NCBI RefSeq assembly: GCF_001039355.2
Contig: NW_019775424.1
Location: forward strand, 221,581-285,580
Reading direction: 5' to 3'
DNA length: 64,000 nucleotides
Origin: Lingula anatina
Lineage: Eukaryota > Brachiopoda > Lingulata > Lingulida > Lingulidae
Within the stretch, counting starts at the first letter, position 1; every line of letters begins with the position of its first letter. Shown one piece after another: positions 61,955 through 64,000 of the stretch. The translations under genes and the position numbers were made by a program. Under the pieces are notes generated by a model. The model worked only from the letters and a program-made list of their open reading frames with translations. It searched no databases and had not been told where the DNA came from.

Positions 61955-63889
61955 TTGAGCCATTACCAAGAGAAATTCAGCACTTCTGGCTGTACTACCA
62001 CATTTCATTTCATTAACGCAGAGAAAGTCTCGTTCAGAAAAATCAAGGGCATTGATGTAAATGAATTACAAGGACAGATTACATCACAGCTGGGTGATTT
62101 AAGTTTTGATAATTTGAGTCCTGAGGAATGTGTGCTTCTGTATGACAGGACATTGACAACTGCACTTGACAACCTTGCACCTGTCAAAACTAAAACGTTT
62201 GTTAAGAAAGATCTGCAACCTTGGATGAATGATCACATTCTGGAGGCAAAGAGAGACAGAAGGAAAGCGGAGAGGAAGTGGCGAGGTAGTAAATTAACTG
62301 TTCATCATCAGATCTATAAAGAAGCATGTTGTCATGTAAACAAATTAATCTGTCAAGCTAAAGAAACCTATTATTCTAACATGATACAAGAATGTGATGG
62401 TGATACGAAGGCTTTATTTAGAACTGTCAACACTATTCTGGGAAAAACTAATTGCTCTAAGTACCCCAAAACAGATTCAGTGAAAGATCTTGCAAATAAC
62501 ATGAGTGACTTTTTCGTGTCTAAAGTCAGTAATATCAACGCTGAACTTTCTGAATTAGGAAAGACTGTGACTACACCATCGCATCCACCTTTGTCAGAAC
62601 TTTTACAAGAACCGCAGTCACTCATCACTATATTTGAACCAACAACCACTTGTGAAGTAACAAAGATAATAAACAGTTCCAAAAAGACATCATGCATGTT
62701 AGACCCGATCCCATCATCATTATTGGTTCAGATTCTTCCGGCTGTAATAACTTTGATTGTGGAAATTATCAACAAATGTTTCACTGTGGGTGTTTTTCCA
62801 AAAAAGTTTAAATCTGCAATAATTCGCCCACTACTCAAAAAGGACAACCTTGACACGGATCTTTTGGTAAACTATCGTCCTGTTTCCAATTTGTCATTTT
62901 TATCTAAGGTAGTAGAAAGGGTTATAGCAGTTAGACTATTTAAGCATTTAGAAGCAAACAATCTTGTTGAGGAAATGCAGTCAGCCTACAAATTCAATCA
63001 TAGCACAGAATCTGCACTTTTGAGAATTAAAAATGATTTGTTAAGTGGTGTTGACAAACATTCTGCTATGTTATTGGTACTGTTAGATTTGTCTGCTGCG
63101 TTTGACACAGTAGACCATAATATTTTATTGACATTTCTAGAGCAGAGTGTAGGGGTTAGAGATAAGGCCTTAGATCTTTTACGATCCTATCTTGTTGGGA
63201 GAATGCATCAAGTTAATATAAATGGTGTGCTTTCTGAACTCTCACAGCTTTTATTTGGTGTTCCTCAGGGGAGCGTGCTTGGCCCGCTTAAGTTTTGTGT
63301 TTACACCTTACCCCTTGGAGCAATTCTGCGTTATCATAAGATAGGTTACCACTTTTATGCCGATGATACCCAGTTGTACACATCTTGTAACATCCATGAT
63401 CCAGCATTGTCTGTGAACACAATTGTTGATTGCATATCAGACCTCAGAGGTTGGCTCATTTCAAACAAATTGAAGATAAATGATGGAAAAACAGAATTTT
63501 TAGTCATTACTCAACCCCACAACAAGGGCCTTGCTCATAACTTGCAACTTAAAATTGGAGCTAGTATGGCATTTTCCTCCCCCCATGTAAAAAATTTAGG
63601 AGTATACTTTGATTCTACACTTTCAATGGACAAACAGATCTCCAACATCACAAGGTCTTGTTTATTCAACATTCGGAATATTGGTACCATAAGGAAACAT
63701 CTGAATCAATCTGCTGCTGCTACTGTTATACACTCATTGGTAACTTCCAGGCTAGACTATTGCAATTCTATATTATATGGATGTCCAGATGATAAGATCA
63801 AAAGATTACAACGCATCCAGAATATATCAGCACGGCTTTTAATGCTACAGCCTAGGGATTGCCATATCACTCCAATTNAAATTGACTAA
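61955..63889 (+). mobile_element. non-LTR retrotransposon ORF2 fragment (reverse transcriptase, CR1/L2/Jockey type)
   Basis: A 644-codon open frame covers the linker after the endonuclease (charged helix with DRRKAERKWR at about residue 100) and most of the reverse transcriptase. Seen motifs are DLSAAFDTVDH at residues 378-388, GVPQGSVLGP at 435-444, and the catalytic FYADD at 467-471, whose two Asp residues bind the metal ions. The enzyme copies element RNA at a nicked target. No endonuclease domain is visible upstream, so the copy is 5'-truncated as is usual. At the right the frame departs from the family after QPRDCHITPI, at an N (63878), and stops three codons later, so the C-terminal part and 3' UTR are missing. 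The uninterrupted frame suggests a fairly young copy. Confidence 0.93.
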
Positions 63890-64000
63890 ACAACATAACC
63901 AAGTTAAATCACTTTAGCAGTTGTTGATGAACCTTTAGTCAATAAATCAACAGCTCAAAAAAAATAAAGATGAGCATTTATATGTCAACTTGAGTGAAAT

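Noticed and set aside
1-64000. tRNA, rRNA and snRNA genes.
   Set aside because: No cloverleaf with A and B boxes and no recognisable rRNA or snRNA segment was seen by eye; a tRNAscan or Rfam run would be decisive.

Overview
This is a eukaryotic window that looks like genomic DNA of a marine invertebrate. It is AT-rich (by eye mid-30s percent G+C), with no bacterial-style operons. It has small exons with GT-AG borders, very long introns, dense microsatellites (CA, CT/GA, TA, AAT), several families of small inverted-repeat elements and a non-LTR retrotransposon of the CR1/L2/Jockey type. A deuterostome such as a sea urchin fits best. That is an inference from repeat style; a mollusc cannot be excluded. 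Single N characters at 22282, 50933 and 63878 mark unresolved assembly points.

Most of the window reads as one large plus-strand gene. Two upstream coding exons, 1335-1505 and 3303-3576, join in phase 1 and end in the first zinc module of a LIM domain. The LIM domain can continue, in phase 2, into a 33-nt micro-exon at 58114-58146, which supplies the expected next cysteine and a LIM-like L-x-L-x-N-Y. That leaves an intron of about 54.5 kb. The second half of the LIM domain would lie beyond the window.

Inside this intron I find a series of short ATG-started open segments: 5231-5304, 10623-10693, 20566-20630 with a duplicate at 22610-22674, 45632-45696, and 57148-57401. Each ends at a consensus 5' splice site and each ends in phase 2, the phase the 58114 exon accepts. 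I interpret them as alternative first exons giving different N-termini (one with an acylation-type MGSC start, two with RRxS kinase-site motifs) to short isoforms of the same or an overlapping gene. A separate terminal exon at 50997-51120 encodes a membrane segment resembling the fourth helix of claudins, ends in a PDZ-ligand-like V-K-V and is followed by tandem AATAAA signals.

The rest is intronic: a 2-kb direct tandem duplication at 20236-24074 (real or a retained haplotype), palindromic MITEs with TTA/TAA target duplications, a 167-bp CAGGGGCGG element, a dispersed family with a GGTCCAC core, minisatellites, and a perfect 75-bp palindrome at 60160-60234. The right end is a 5'- and 3'-truncated retrotransposon reverse transcriptase at 61955-63889. 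A possible minus-strand exon with an AT-hook-like motif lies at the left edge.
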